Positions 22,194 through 34,029 of a DNA stretch of 64,000 nucleotides are shown piece after piece. Source of the stretch: Tenebrio molitor (lineage: Eukaryota > Arthropoda > Insecta > Coleoptera > Tenebrionidae). The notes under the pieces are model-generated. The model was not told where the DNA came from. It did not search any database and worked only from the letters and a program-made list of their open reading frames with translations. Positions within the stretch are counted from its first letter, which is position 1; the number at the start of each line of letters is the position of its first letter. Location of the stretch: the NCBI RefSeq assembly GCF_963966145.1, contig NC_091049.1, forward strand, positions 25,172,001 to 25,236,000. Reading direction: 5' to 3'. Made by a program: the position numbers and the translations under genes.

Positions 22194-25100
22194 ATGCAGA
22201 AACCCGAAAAAACTCAACTCAAAAGAAAAATCCATCCGAAGGACAGAGCAAATTGTCTGTCACAGTTCTTGTTTTGGTAATTTTTTCTTGGCGAGAATCT
22301 TCTTTGACCTGATCAAAACTTTCAGTTGGCAGTTACCAATAATCATAAAATATTACAAGAACGACTTCACCGAAGAAAATCTTTATCCAAATCTCGCCGA
22401 ACACAGTTCTGAAGACCTGGGAAATGAACTGGAGGAAAAATGGCACGAAGAAGAGAAGTCTTGCAAAAGACCCTCTCTATTGAGGGTACTGTACGGAATG
22501 GTTGGTAGAAAATACATCGCTTACGGTGTTTTAATGCTGCTACTGGAGCTTGCTACCACGTATGTATGCATCTCGATATTTCGCGAAAGAAAATATTTCC
22601 TATTTCAGATTTTTTCCACTCCTCTGTTTGAAACAATTGCTGAAGTATTTGGATCCGCAAGTGAAAAGTATCACAAAACAAGAGGCCTGCATGTTTGCTT
22701 TGGCAATTGTACTGCTGAATCTCCTCCGAGTCTTGTACACTCACCAATTGTATTTGGAATTCACTTCTTTGGGAATAAAAGTTCGCATAGCTTGTTCTTC
22801 CCTCGTATACAGGAAGTACTTGAAACTGAAAAGAGAGACTTGTCAAAAATTCACTTTAGGTCAAGTCGTTAATTTATTGTCTAATGACGTTGAGAGATTC
22901 AATGATGTGTTGGTCTTTTTCCATAACACCTGGATCGGTCCTGTCAAGATTCTAGTAGGGTTGTATTACTTGGACGTTGTTCTGGGGAAAACTGTCATCG
23001 TCGGATTTCTGATATTATTTCTATTTATTTTTCTCCAAGGTTTGTGGTTCCTGATGGTTCAACTAAACTACACTATTTGTTTCAGCTTATACGGTTAGGC
23101 ATATCGCAAATCAGAACTTGAGAGTTGCCCCAAAGACTGATCACAGGATTCGTCTAATGAGCGATATCATTTGTGGAATTCAAGTTATCAAAATGTATAC
23201 TTGGGAAAAACCTTTCTCCAAACTAGTGAATCTTTCTAGAAAGTGAGTACTTATTAATATTATCATTGATATTCTTATAAATTTGCACTTCTTTTTCATT
23301 CTTTTCTATATTTCTCCTATCTTTTATTTTTCCTGATTCAATTTTCTTTCGTCATTTTAAATTACCGTTTTATTTCATACATACATTTGTTCTTATTTTC
23401 AGAACTGAAATTGCACAATTGCTCAAACCTAATCTTCTCCGGATCACTAATTTGTGTTTTGGTCTCTATCTAGACAAGATAGCAGTTTTCTTTTGTGTTT
23501 TGACCACTCTCTTAACAAAATCACCATTTACGGCGCAATATTTTTTGTGTTGTTCAACTTGTTCAGAAATTTGACTCTCACAGTAATGAAACGTACGGCA
23601 TACGCTTTCATTTTTTACGCAGGAGCCAAAAGTTCTCTTCAAAGGATTGAAAAATTCTTACTTTGCGAACATCAAGAATCTCAACATTTGAGCAACAGAA
23701 AAGAAACGTACAACAAAATTGTCGACAGCTCTTTGTCCACGTCGCCTCAAGCCATTTACACATCAGGTTTTTGTATTAAAAAAAACCTGATGGTAAAATA
23801 TGAAAAAAGTGCGGTATTAAACGATGTCAGCATTGAAGTTTCTTCTGGAGAATTGGTGGGCATTGCAGGAGCGGCCGGCAGCGGCAAATCAACACTCCTC
23901 CAAGTCATATTAAAAGAAGTTGAACCAACCAAAGGGTTTGTTGATGTCGAAGGAGCAGTGTCGTATGCCGCACAAGAAGCCTGGATTTTTTCGGCCAGTG
24001 TCAGACAAAATATCCTGTTTGGTCAAGAAATGGATCAAGACAAGTACCAAAAGGTGATCAGAGTGTGCGCTTTGGTCGAGGATTTATCTCTTTTCCCTCA
24101 CGGTGACCAAACACTGGTAGGGGAGAGAGGTGTGATGTTGAGTGGAGGTCAGAAAGCTAGAATCAGCTTAGCTAGAGCTGTTTACAGAGACGCTGACATC
24201 TACCTTCTGGATGATCCTTTGTCGGCGGTTGACGCTCACGTAGCTGAACACATCTTCAACGAATGCATTTTAAATTATTTGAAAAGCAAGAGTGTCGTTT
24301 TGGTCACCCACCAAATCAAATACCTGTCAAAAGTCAATCAAGTGTATTTCATAGAAAACGGAAAACTGACAGCTGGTGAAACTGTTGATAAATTTAAGAA
24401 ATTGACACATGATAATGAAATCGAAACAGTCCCCTTGGAAAGACGTGACGCGGTGTCAGAAGTCAAAGAGCACCGAAGCTCAGAAGCTACTTCTCAAAAT
24501 ATGTACAAAAAATATTGTTTTGCAGGTCACTGGTTAATGTCTCTCTTGATCCCCTTCATGTTTGGATTTGGTCAAGTTTTAAACAGCGGTATTGATTTCT
24601 TTGTCGCATTTTGGCTTGACCTAACAGAAAATCCCAATCATTTTGGTTTTGAGTGGAAAACAATGTTGTCACATCAAATTTTCTTGACAACATATGCCTC
24701 TCTCACAGTGATTTTAGTGTTGTTAGTTCACTCATTATCATTCTTCTATGTGAAATATTTCATAAACGTTTCGAACAAGTTTCATAAAGCAATGTTCGCT
24801 ACAATACTCAAGGTACCGATAAAATTTTTCAATGATCATTCTTCTGGACGCATTTTAAACAGATTCTCGAAAGATATGATGTGCATCGATCAGTATATTT
24901 CAATATTTTTATTTGAAATCATAACCCTTATGTTCAGCGTAATTGGAATATTCGTAGTCATCTCTATTTCCAACTACTGGTTAATATTGCCTTCGATTGG
25001 ACTCATTATCCTTTTTTACATATTTGCATATCTATTCAAGCCTATCAGCAAGAGTATCCGAAGAACTGAAGGAATAGGTAAGTTTTGTTGCTTTTAATTA

Positions 25101-26339
25101 TCTTTTATTAGCTTTATACATTTTAGTAAAAAGTCCAGTACTGAATCATTTTGTAGCGTCAGTACAAGGATTAACTACCATTAGAGCCTTTGATGCCCAA
25201 AAATGTTTGCAACAGGAATTTGACCACCACCAAGACGTCCACGCTTCTGCTACTTACTTGTTAAAAACCATCGTTTATAGTTTTAGTTTTTGGGTTGATA
25301 TGATGTGTTTAATGTACATAGTACTTATTATTTTCAGCTTTCTACTCTTCGAATCTCGTAAGTTAAATCAACGTTGTCGATATCTAAAAAGAATTCGTTT
25401 GTAGAATCTACTGCATCAAAGATGGGTTTAGCAATCACTCAATCACTCGATCTGATAGGAACGGTTCAAGGAGGAATGAAAATGTGGAGTTACGTCGATT
25501 CTCAGATGTCTTCTGTAGAACGAGTTCTGGAATACTCTGACCTCACTCCTGAAGAAGACAATGGACATTTTGTGCCACAAGAAACGTGGCCTCAACAGGG
25601 AAACGTCGAATTCAAATCTGTGACTATGCAATATTCGCCGGAGAAACCGATGGTCCTCAACCAAGTATGTTTTACTGTCAAATCTGGAGAGAAACTGGGA
25701 ATTGTTGGTAGAACTGGAGCTGGAAAGACTTCTCTCCTGTCTGCTCTGTTTCGTTTGTTTCACTTTGAAGGTACCATTCTTATCGACAGAGTAGACACAA
25801 AATTGGTACCTCTCCAAACTGTTCGTGAGAAGATCTCCATCATTCCTCAAGATCCAGTTTTGTTTATTGAATCGTTGCGCAAGAATCTGGATCCGTTTGG
25901 CGAATACTCTGACTGTCAAATCTGGCAAGCTCTGGAAGAGGTCCAGATGAAGAATCTGATCGTTAGTCTTCCTTCTGGTCTGGAAACTGTGGTCATCGAA
26001 AAAGGAAACAACTTCAGCGTGGGACAAAAACAGTTGCTTTGTTTGGTTCGAGCCATTTTACGCAACACTAAAATCATCGTGTTGGATGAAGCCACTGCTA
26101 GTATTGACTTGGAAACAGATGAGCTAATACAATTGACGATCAAAAGAAGATTCAAGGAGTGCACGGTTTTGACCATAGCGCATCGTTTGAATACCGTTAT
26201 GGATTCGGACAAAATCTTGGTAATGGATTCTGGACGAGTCGCCGAATTTGGAGAGCCGCAGCAGCTTTTGCAAGATACAGATGGAATGTTTTACAGCTTG
26301 GTTACTCGAAATTCAAAGGAAGACCTAGGGAACATGTGA
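22194..26339 (+). CDS. ABCC (MRP4-like) transporter copy 2, one apparent frameshift
   Basis: Seven exons: 22194-22276, 22326-22559, 22609-23039, 23086-23242, 23403-25077, 25127-25357 and 25405-26339; introns 46-49 bp except intron 4 (160 bp). Layout TMD1-NBD1-TMD2-NBD2: NBD1 Walker A GAAGSGKST, Q-loop YAAQEAW, signature LSGGQKA, Walker B LLDDPLSAVD; NBD2 Walker A GRTGAGKTS, signature FSVGQKQ, Walker B VLDEATASID with the catalytic E, H-loop IAHRL. NBD1 has D instead of E, as is usual for ABCC. The only lesion is a missing base in the A-run 23517-23520 (between VLTTLL and ITIYGAIFF). With one extra A the exons sum to 1,249 codons, a normal ABCC length. Either the A-run is a sequence error or both copies descend from a frameshifted ancestor. 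Confidence 0.85.
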
Positions 26340-27640
26340 AAACAGAAGTGTTATTTCGTTGGTGTCTAGAAGGTTCTTTCGAACATTTTCCAAGTATTTT
26401 ATATTCAGGCTTGATCTTTCTGTGATCCTGTTGTACCGATCCACCTCTGCAACGCGCACCCTTCTGTTTCGATTTAAGCAATAGTTTTGGGAAAATGTGA
26501 TACCAAGAAAAATGTGAGAAGTTAAATATATACGTAATAAACAAGCAAATTTTAAACACTGCTATTTAATTAATTCAAGAAATCGAAAAATTCTACTGGT
26601 CAGATCTTCTCTACTCGAGTTTTTTAAATAATTAAAATTAAAATTTTAAGCTAAGGATATGTCGCATCGAGATAGATTGATATAACTTTGCTAGTAAATT
26701 TGTGCCAAGTGGATACGTGTCTTTCATATTATCAGGTACCTTCAAAGCTAACGATTATGCCTATTAGGTACTTTATCACTTCTATCTACTGTCTAGACTG
26801 TCTCATTTGTAAACCAAAAAAATGCAATGAAATTAAAAATTCATTTGAATTTGAATAATTATTTTTTTTAGGAATAAACACACTCATCAAAGAATTTAAT
26901 TTACATTTAGTCTTATTTGCTGACAAAAAAGATTTCATCCAAGCTAACCAACATCTAAACTGTTTGCAACAAAATTCTGAATCCTAAGTTTTAATGCTTG
27001 TGGTAGAGTTTATTCTCAGTAAGGACCTAGAATGTGTGTGAAAGATAAAATAAAAGTCACTCATCGCATTTCGATTCTAGCTGAATTTGTGTCATATCAG
27101 TTATTTATTGAAATGCCCTGAAACTATTCGACAAAGTAGAAGAATCTATCCTAGACAGAAGGTATGGTTTTTGTTGTATTTTTTGTTTTGGTAAACTTCC
27201 GCGTGGGTCTTGCACAGTCAACTTATCTTAGGTTTCAGCTGGACCTTGCCTTTGTTTGAAACAATCAACATATGCCCATAGAGAAGATAAAATGCCTTTT
27301 TTCTGAGCGGAGTAGAAGTACTTCAAGTCCTAGGAGTAGAAGTGTCCTATTGGCGGCTTGACCGAGTCAACAGTCAAATGTAAGGTCATTTGTATTTGTC
27401 ACGATTTATTTATCAATTACACGAAATATGTAATAATTATATTATTCCTATTAAATAAAAGCCTCAAATAAAGCCAAACATCGAAATTATTACCCAATAT
27501 TTAACAGCTTCCGATATGGCCGCCCGTTGTGGGCGTGTCCACGGCGTGGATATACCTAGTATAGATGTCAGATGTAATGATGTCAAAATTAAAAAATAAC
27601 GAACGATGCAAGAATTACAGAAATCGAGGTTTTAAGTCAC
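26340..27640. other. Non-coding 3' flank of ABCC copy 2
   Basis: Matches 4814-6115. AATAAA near 26535 is a candidate polyadenylation signal. No gene seen. Confidence 0.6.
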
Positions 27641-27889
27641 TAAGTTTCCTCTAAAATGTCAATAAAAACACATTTTTTAAAAAGAATTAGTACAAATCTG
27701 TCACTATATACTAAACTACTATTATATAAGTCTACTAGCTGACCCGGCGAACTTCGTACCGCCTCAGAATCAATAAATGTTGTGTTAACTTATTAGGTGA
27801 ATTAAATTAAGTTTTTTTATTAAGATAAAATGAAAAATTAAAATGAATTGAAATTTAATGATTTAATGCATACACAAACAAATTTAATA

Positions 27890-28133
27890 CAGTTGGTTGC
27901 AAAAAAAAAACGGGAAACGAAATTTTTTTATTTAATTATTTAATGTAAATTTGTTTTGTCCATTTGTCAATTAATTGTCTACTCGACAATACCTATCAAA
28001 TAATTTCTAAAAATGTCTGAATTTTGACTCTAATTCTAACCTATCTCTCGTAAGAAGGTTTCACACTATGAACAAATTGTAAAAATGTATCAATTTTATT
28101 CTGACAGTTCCCGTTTTTTTTTGCAACCAACTG
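27890..28133. mobile_element. MITE-G copy 1 (244 bp, TA duplication)
   Basis: Inverted ends CAGTTGGTTGCAAAAAAAA and (complement) the same, followed by CGGGAA; TA on both sides. A second copy is at 39731-39966. Tc1/mariner-type terminal sequence. Confidence 0.9.
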
Positions 28134-28188
28134 TACCTTAATTTAATGCTAAGCACTACGCCCTCCGACGGAGATTATTCATTCGTAT

Positions 28189-28543
28189 TCACGTCACGTG
28201 ATGTGCAATTTCTGCACGGATTTTGGCCTTCAGGTCTTGTAGGGTCCTTAGATGGTTGATATAAACGCGAGATTTCAAAAAAACCCATAAACAAAGTCGC
28301 AAGGGGCCAAATCTGGCGAGCGAGTTCTCTACTACAAAGTGCCCCTTATTGAAGTGAAACTCCAGTTCTTTGTCTTGTCGCACTTCCGGTTTGTCTGAAC
28401 GTAGTGACCCATGTAACAATTGATTTCTGGTTCGGGACACGACCCAACATTGAAGCGATTTCGGAAGGGTTGCGATCACAGAATATCAGTTTGAAAAGTA
28501 GACCTCGACGGCAAACGCAGGGTCTCCATCTCCACTCTTCCAA
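28189..28543 (-). pseudogene. Tc1/mariner-superfamily transposase remnant, internally deleted
   Basis: The N-terminal piece (NPSEIASMLGRVPNQKSIVT, then TFRQTGSATRQ) resembles the helix-turn-helix region found in insect DDE_3-type transposases. After a frame change, the C-terminal piece (LCLWVFLKSRVY, then RTLQDLKAKIRAEIA) resembles their C-terminal LWGYLKxxVY...RIRAEI block. The catalytic middle is deleted. Confidence 0.6.
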
Positions 28544-28561
28544 CCATGGAGGTAGTATTAA

Positions 28562-28794
28562 CAGGAGGGAGCATTCCCTATAGCCCTCCTATACCGTAAA
28601 TGCTTTAGATGCGGTATCAGTCGGCCACTCTCTGGTACCACTTTATGACTCTTCTCAAACTCGCGCAAGCGTTAGTGACACTGCTGGCCCTCTACTGGGA
28701 TCTTTCCACATGGTGCGCTCTGCATTTAGTACCCCTTTATGGCAGTGCGCATTTACGCGGCATTTCCGCTTTTTTCAAATAGTGCTCCCTCCTG
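28562..28794. mobile_element. MITE-H, inverted repeat CAGGAGGGAGCA
   Basis: Ends CAGGAGGGAGCA and TGCTCCCTCCTG about 230 bp apart. TTAA precedes the left end but the right flank is ACAA, so the target duplication is unclear. Confidence 0.55.
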
Positions 28795-29584
28795 ACAACG
28801 CATGATGGCAGCTGATAGAGATAGGGAACAAATCTTTAAAACCACGGGACCACGGCTTCAGAATGAGACCACTCCCGCTCCATTACGGTCTGAATGGCGC
28901 GCATTTCAAAAAAGGAAGTTATGTTGTCGCACCCTGTACAATGCAAAAATAGGTAACAGTAATACGTGTTGATCACCATTGAGATCACACTTGGTGTCAA
29001 AACTCAGCTGACGTTAAATCTCAATTAAGTTCAAATCAAAGTTCAAATTGTCAATGCGCGCACAATGACAATTACAAAATGAATTTTCTTGATATTTTTT
29101 TTTTCGTTAGTTATTCGATGTTTTAATAGTTATTCTGCTAATCGGGGCGGAGACAAATCCAACAATGTGTAACACAATAAAAATCATTGGTGTGAGCTCG
29201 TGACACATGTCGAGTACTTTTGAGGTTATATGAAATCACTGAATTAACTGAACGATCAAGTTATCGACCGGGGTTTAAAATTATTGAATTACTAATATCG
29301 CTATTAAAAAATAGGGGTTGATGGTAGAAGGGTGAAAATTTAGGGTTGTATGTATTTTTTAATGCCACATCATAAAAAAATAAAAAGAAACAATTTTGTC
29401 CAAAAAATAAAAAAAAAAAATTTGGGGAGGGCCACCCTTATCACTTAGGGGCATAAAAAATAGATAAAAACCTATTCTCAGACCTACTGAACACACATAT
29501 AAAATTTCATCAAAATCGGTCAAGCCGTTTCGGAGGAGTATGATAACTAAAACTGTGACACGAGAATTTTATATATTAGATTGT

Positions 29585-30170
29585 TGCACCACATGTGGAA
29601 TATTGTTCTGCACTGTTAATTATGCTACCAAACTATCGAATTAAAGAGTTGCAATTGGTACAAAATCGTTGCATGAGAATTATTTTAAATTGTAGTAAAC
29701 ATACCCCCATCAAAGACATGTTATGTGTATTAAACCTAATGAGTGTAAAAACTATAATTCATTTAAATATAATGATTACCATATTTAAAATAAATAATCA
29801 CCTCTTGCCAGAATTTTTATTTAATAAAATCTCACAGAACAAAGAGACACACAATTATAATTTAAGAGACCCATTTAAGTTCAAAATTAACAGATGTAGA
29901 ACACATAAGACATACAACACAATATTTTTTAGGGGTCTGTCTATGTACAACATGTTACCGTTACAGCTTAAATAATGTAACAACTTACTTCAATTTAAAG
30001 TACATCTCAGACAGTATTTTAAAGAGAACATTGTTATGTGTTAGAAATAGTAAATTTGTTTTTAAATTTGTATTTTTTGTGATTGTTTAACTATGGTTAA
30101 TTTGATTTTTATTGTAATTTTGTAGCAATTTGCTAAATAAACTTCTTCTTTCTTTCTTTCTTTCTAAATT
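29585..30170 (+). pseudogene. LINE 3' fragment (RT C-terminal region)
   Basis: Codes for HVEYCSALLIMLPNYRIKEL, then LQLVQNRCMRIILNC, typical of the region after the reverse transcriptase in CR1/Jockey-like LINEs, ending at a stop near 29975. The 3' end is AATAAACTT followed by a (CTTT)n run (30145-30167). The element is 5' truncated and different from the LINE at 43.8-48.3 kb. Confidence 0.7.
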
Positions 30171-30477
30171 GGTTTGTACACACGCAAATATGAAAAATCA
30201 CAGTAAAAACTTGCTCATTTCGGATTAAAACGAAGCAGGAATTACAGAAATCGAGGGTTTAAGACGTTAACTTCGTTCAGTGTTAAAAAGTAAACAGCTG
30301 TAAGTTGTAATCGTTTCACGTTTTGATAATTTTTGTTATGTTTAGCAAATATCTGAATTATGTTTGATACAACTGAAAACGAAATGCATTGCACCCCACC
30401 AAAATAGACGCAGATCGCGGCAAACTCAATGTAGGATGTAGTTCCTTAGAGGAAGAATTATAAATTATTATTGTATT

Positions 30478-30591
30478 AAAGGAAAAAACTTCTCGCAAGA
30501 GGTCATCGTTAACTAGAAGACGTTTTCAAATGTTTGGACTAAAATATATGACTTATGGTATTTTACTACGTAGACTACATCTCATAGTCAC
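30478..30591 (+). pseudogene. ABCC exon 2 relic (3' half)
   Basis: Reads KEKTSRKRSSLTRRRFQMFG, then LKYMTYGILLRRLHLIVT, up to the donor TCAC|GTACGT. 44 bp further on is the stop codon of minus-strand ELOVL E4. The 5' half of the exon is missing. Confidence 0.7.
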
Positions 30592-30634
30592 GTACGTAAA
30601 GACATAACAAAAAATCATAAAATCACAGAAAACA

Positions 30635-31637
30635 TTATTTATTTTTCTTCTTATTTAAATACGTATTTTTATAGAATCTTCCGAATAAATATATCATAAA
30701 TCCCACATTGATGGTAAAGAGCGCCATCCACCCTTTTGGATAAGTGCAGTTAACATTCACAACCGCTGGAAGTATGCTAATAAATATTAAACAATGCTGA
30801 ACCTGAGAACAATAAAAATAACGTTGAAATTTTAAATTGTTAAAACACCAGTTGTGGAAAATTTTCCAACTTACTATTTGCAGCAAAGTCACGTATTCTT
30901 TCCACCAAATGCTGTAGCTTGGGTTCCAAGCACTGCATAAATAGTACACGTACATGATGCAGTGGATCAGTGTGTTATAGAGCGCCACAAAAGCGGGCTG
31001 ACCACCAGGAAAGTATTTTCCAGAGATCCAAGTCCCCACCAGGATGCCGATGTGATGGTAAACATGCAAGAAGGAAATTTGCCGTTCTTTCTTCCGCAGA
31101 ACATAAAAAACCTTGAACATTTCGATGAGCAGGGGCGTAAAAGATATGCAATTAAACGTACAGTTTCAACTAGATCAAAGTACTTGAGCAGAATATAAAA
31201 ATAGTGTGTTCTCAAACCCAGTGTAGCTTCGGGACTTTCTGATTTGTCCGGAGGGAGGCAGAAGAAACTCTGATTCCGTAAGTAAGTTGCTGCCTAACGT
31301 ATGAATTTATGAATTAGTAATTTGATTGTTCTATTGCTCACTCACCATTATAAATATTCCCAGGTTTAAAAAAATCTGAAGGATATTGTAGCCGACTAGA
31401 ACTTTTTTTAACTCGAATTTTCTTCTCTCTTTCATTAAATTTGGGCCTAGTTTGTAGATGAATAACAGATAGAACGCTATTATCGTGATCAGTTGCAAAG
31501 GTGTCCGCAATAAAATTCGGTCCATTCGAGGATCTGAAAGTATCGCTGTAAAAACTGAAAACTCCTCGGGACACTTTACCGGAAATGGGCGGTGAATCCG
31601 TCAAGACTTCGAATACTTTATCCAACATCGTCGACAT
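30635..31637 (-). CDS. ELOVL elongase E4, intact
   Basis: Exons 31580-31637, 31346-31533, 31162-31293, 30875-31111 and 30635-30802, introns 46, 52, 50 and 72 bp, 260 aa. It keeps DPRMDR, KLGPNLM...ERR, HVYHH, IHCIMYVYY, QIVQH and a lysine-rich C-terminus (NKKKNK). Exon 4 is six bases shorter than in E2/E5/E7 (SIWW instead of SKDIWW), a feature shared only with relic E1, so E1 and E4 form a subgroup. It is the ELOVL lying just past the 3' side of ABCC copy 2. Predicted to be an ER multi-pass condensing enzyme; substrate not inferable. Confidence 0.92.
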
Positions 31638-31784
31638 CTTACACAAATTTACACACACACCACCGCCGATTGACTATTCATTCAAATCAGTCCGCGACTC
31701 AATAAGTAAATTAAATTCGGCAAACCTCGGCAAATTTCCAATGGAACTGTTTAAAAACTGTGGACGAATATGAAAATCTCCATA

Positions 31785-32215
31785 CATATAGGATGACTTT
31801 GAAGATTGTGATAGAACTCCACAAAAGGTAACGATTAAGACAATAATGCCTTATACATATGTTGATATTTCTAAAGAAAAAAGGGCTTAAAGTTTTTCAA
31901 AAAAAAACTTGAAAGCCGCAAAATTTTATGAAAAATTGGGTAAAAAAAATTATAGTGGACGTTTTTTGTTGTCATTTCATTCAAAATTCCACCTATGTTG
32001 TAGCAAAGACACCTTTTTATTAAAAAAGTCCGGGTGTTTCTTCTTGAACTGCCGCATAACGTCATCGTCGCACTCAAATCTGGTTCCCCGAATAATGCCT
32101 TTCAGCTTTCGAAATATAATTTAGAAATCACTAAGTGCGAAGTCAGGTCAGTCGGATGATTCCACCACTCGCCCACGGCTCGTGTTGGAATTTTCATTCT
32201 CTTGAACAATAGCCA
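31785..32215 (-). mobile_element. mariner remnant upstream of E4
   Basis: Same block as 11683-12130: degraded end near 31790, then a minus-strand transposase remnant with a PDLAPSDF-like region near 32110-32180. No frame survives. Confidence 0.55.
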
Positions 32216-32561
32216 TCAATACACGCTTGTTCAAGAATGTACTATTCCTAACTTATTGCACAAATAGCTATTTTTCTGCAATCCATTTGCGGATATGTTA
32301 TTTTTAAATACTTAATGAAAATTTATACCAAAAAGCACTTCTCACTCGAACAAAATTCATAACTTCAGTGCTCTTTAAAAAATAGTAAGTCTCTGATATT
32401 GTGCAGATGTACATATTGTACATGTTGTACATGTTTAGCTACAAAGCAAAACGTATTGCACTAAATTGGATAATATATAATGTGTTGCATAATCAACAAA
32501 AACATACGAAACTGGAAGTTTAGAAACAGAAACTGATTGCTTTGAGAAAAAGTTAAAAAAA

Positions 32562-33262
32562 ATGCAACAAGCCGAAAGTATTCACACCAAAAGAAAAGTT
32601 CATCCGAAGACCAAAGCAAATTTTCTATCACATTCCTTGTTTTGGTAATGTTTCTCGTTAGCTTCTCGCTTTCAATTTTTGAATCAAAATCAAGGTGTAA
32701 TAGTAAAAAACTGCAAAAATGACTTCACCGAAGAAAACCTTTTTCCAAACATTGCCGACCGCAGTTCTGAAGATCTCGGAAATGATCTGGAGAAAAAAAT
32801 GGAAGAAAGAAGAGCGTTCTCGTAAGAGACCATCTCTTTTCAGGGCACTATTCCGAACGTTCGGTCCAAAAGTTATAGTCTACGGTGCTGTTCTCCTTGT
32901 ACTGGAATTTACTGTCACGTAAGCAAAAATTTTGGCATTTCGTCTAATACATAACATTTCCAATTGCAGGCTTTTGCAACCTTTGCGTTTGAAACAATCT
33001 CTAGAATATTACCATCCGCAACTGAAAAACATCACCAAGCGAGAAGTCTGTCAGCTCTTTGCATTAGCAATTATTTCCCTGAGTTCTAAATTTTCACCAC
33101 TTCAATTTAGAATTCTCTTCTTTCGGGTTGAAAAATTGTGCCTCATATACAGGAAATATCTCAAGCTGAAGAAGGAAACCTGCTAAAAATACACTTTGGG
33201 TCAAGTGGTTAATTTATTATCCAATGACGTTGATCGATTTATAGATGCATTTATATTTAAAT
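32562..33262 (+). pseudogene. ABCC relic: exons 1-3
   Basis: Exon 1 32562-32644 (83 nt, MQQAESIHTKRKVHPKTKAN, GTAATG donor), exon 2 to 32918 (KKWKKEERSRKRPSLFRALF, then YGAVLLVLEFTVT, donor GTAAGC) and exon 3 from 32970 (LLQPLRLKQSLEYYHPQLKN). An internal deletion removes part of the FLxxLRVL segment, and TAA replaces CAA at 33184-33186 (after KKETC). Sequence is lost after VDRFIDAF near 33250. Best preserved member of the relic ABCC lineage. Confidence 0.8.
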
Positions 33263-33439
33263 TCGGTTTTGAAAAGTCAAATTTTACATCAATTTCTGAC
33301 GTTAAGAAACGTCACATTTTTCGTAACTGTCAAGCAACACACTTATGTGAAGTGGTTACGTAAATACTTTACACAACTGGACAATGGCCATGTTTTAAAG
33401 CATGCATACAATGAAGTGAATAATTTATAAATGATAATA

Positions 33440-33962
33440 GAGAGTTATGGCACGGGCACATACGTAGTCTGCAAAACATTGTTTTGAGACAATGTTAAAG
33501 TGACTGTATTACATCTCATCGCGTAGGCGCATTTCAACAGATTAAAATGTCAAAGTAGATTAATTAGATTCCTTTTTCCGTTGCAACAAAACCTATTTAG
33601 GTTAATTTAGCATTAACCACGATATGCATTATGTAAGTATGTTTTATTGTTGTGAATTATGGGACCTATTATACTTATGTGTACCTAATTTTTTGTCTAC
33701 AACAGACCCAGGCATGGTTATAAACACGGTGTTTTCAAATAAACCACCAGATACGCTGACAAGATAATGACATTTGACATCCGAAAATTCTCCGAGCGCG
33801 TACGAAAAGTCACGATTACAAACATTGTCTTGAATAATGTATTGCAGAAGCACTGCATGGCACTATCTTTATTTGTGTCTTGCGCTAAAATCGCGTTACT
33901 GCGCATGCTCAGACTGAAAACAATATTAAAGTCAAGGCGTTATGGTGCATGCCATAACTCTC
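33440..33962. mobile_element. MITE-I (523 bp) with 5-bp TAATA duplication
   Basis: Inverted ends GAGAGTTATGGCA/TGCCATAACTCTC. Direct TAATA on each side (33435-33439, 33963-33967). The empty site is present at 13203-13215 (GATAATAAGTATACG). The longer duplication separates it from the TA-type elements nearby. Confidence 0.85.
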
Positions 33963-34029
33963 TAATAAGTATACGTACATTATTTTAAGATTAGGAAACG
34001 TTTAAAACGAAATTATTTTTGAAATTATA

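Larger units (their letters stand above)
21690..27640. repeat. Segmental duplication, copy B (partner 340-6115)
   Basis: It carries ABCC copy 2 and the same flanks as copy A. An extra block at about 22010-22165 (GTTTCTAAAATC...) is absent from copy A. Homology to copy A stops at about 27640 where a composite insertion begins, then resumes at 30175. Confidence 0.9.
27641..30174. mobile_element. Composite insertion splitting the duplicated flank
   Basis: Copy A reads through from 6110 to 6120, while copy B is interrupted here by 2.5 kb and resumes at 30175 (ACACGCAAATATGAAAAATC). Inside are a dispersed repeat starting GCTGACCCGGCGAACTTCGT (27737) and ending near 29578 (AATTTTATATATTAGA, with ATCAAAATCGGTCAAGCCGT before it), two small inverted-repeat elements, a transposase remnant and a LINE 3' fragment. 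The class of the dispersed repeat is not certain. Confidence 0.7.

Noticed and set aside
22288..22872. 194-codon frame at the start of ABCC copy 2
   Set aside because: Runs through intron 2 into the wrong frame of exon 3; only its first half is exon 2.
23511..23525. Programmed -1 frameshift in ABCC
   Set aside because: No canonical slippery heptamer, and copy 1 has only three As preceded by T, so slippage pairing would fail there. A missing base is simpler.
25443..26027. 194-codon open frame antisense to ABCC NBD2
   Set aside because: Mirror of a strongly conserved coding exon; no domain, and the copy-1 equivalent is interrupted.
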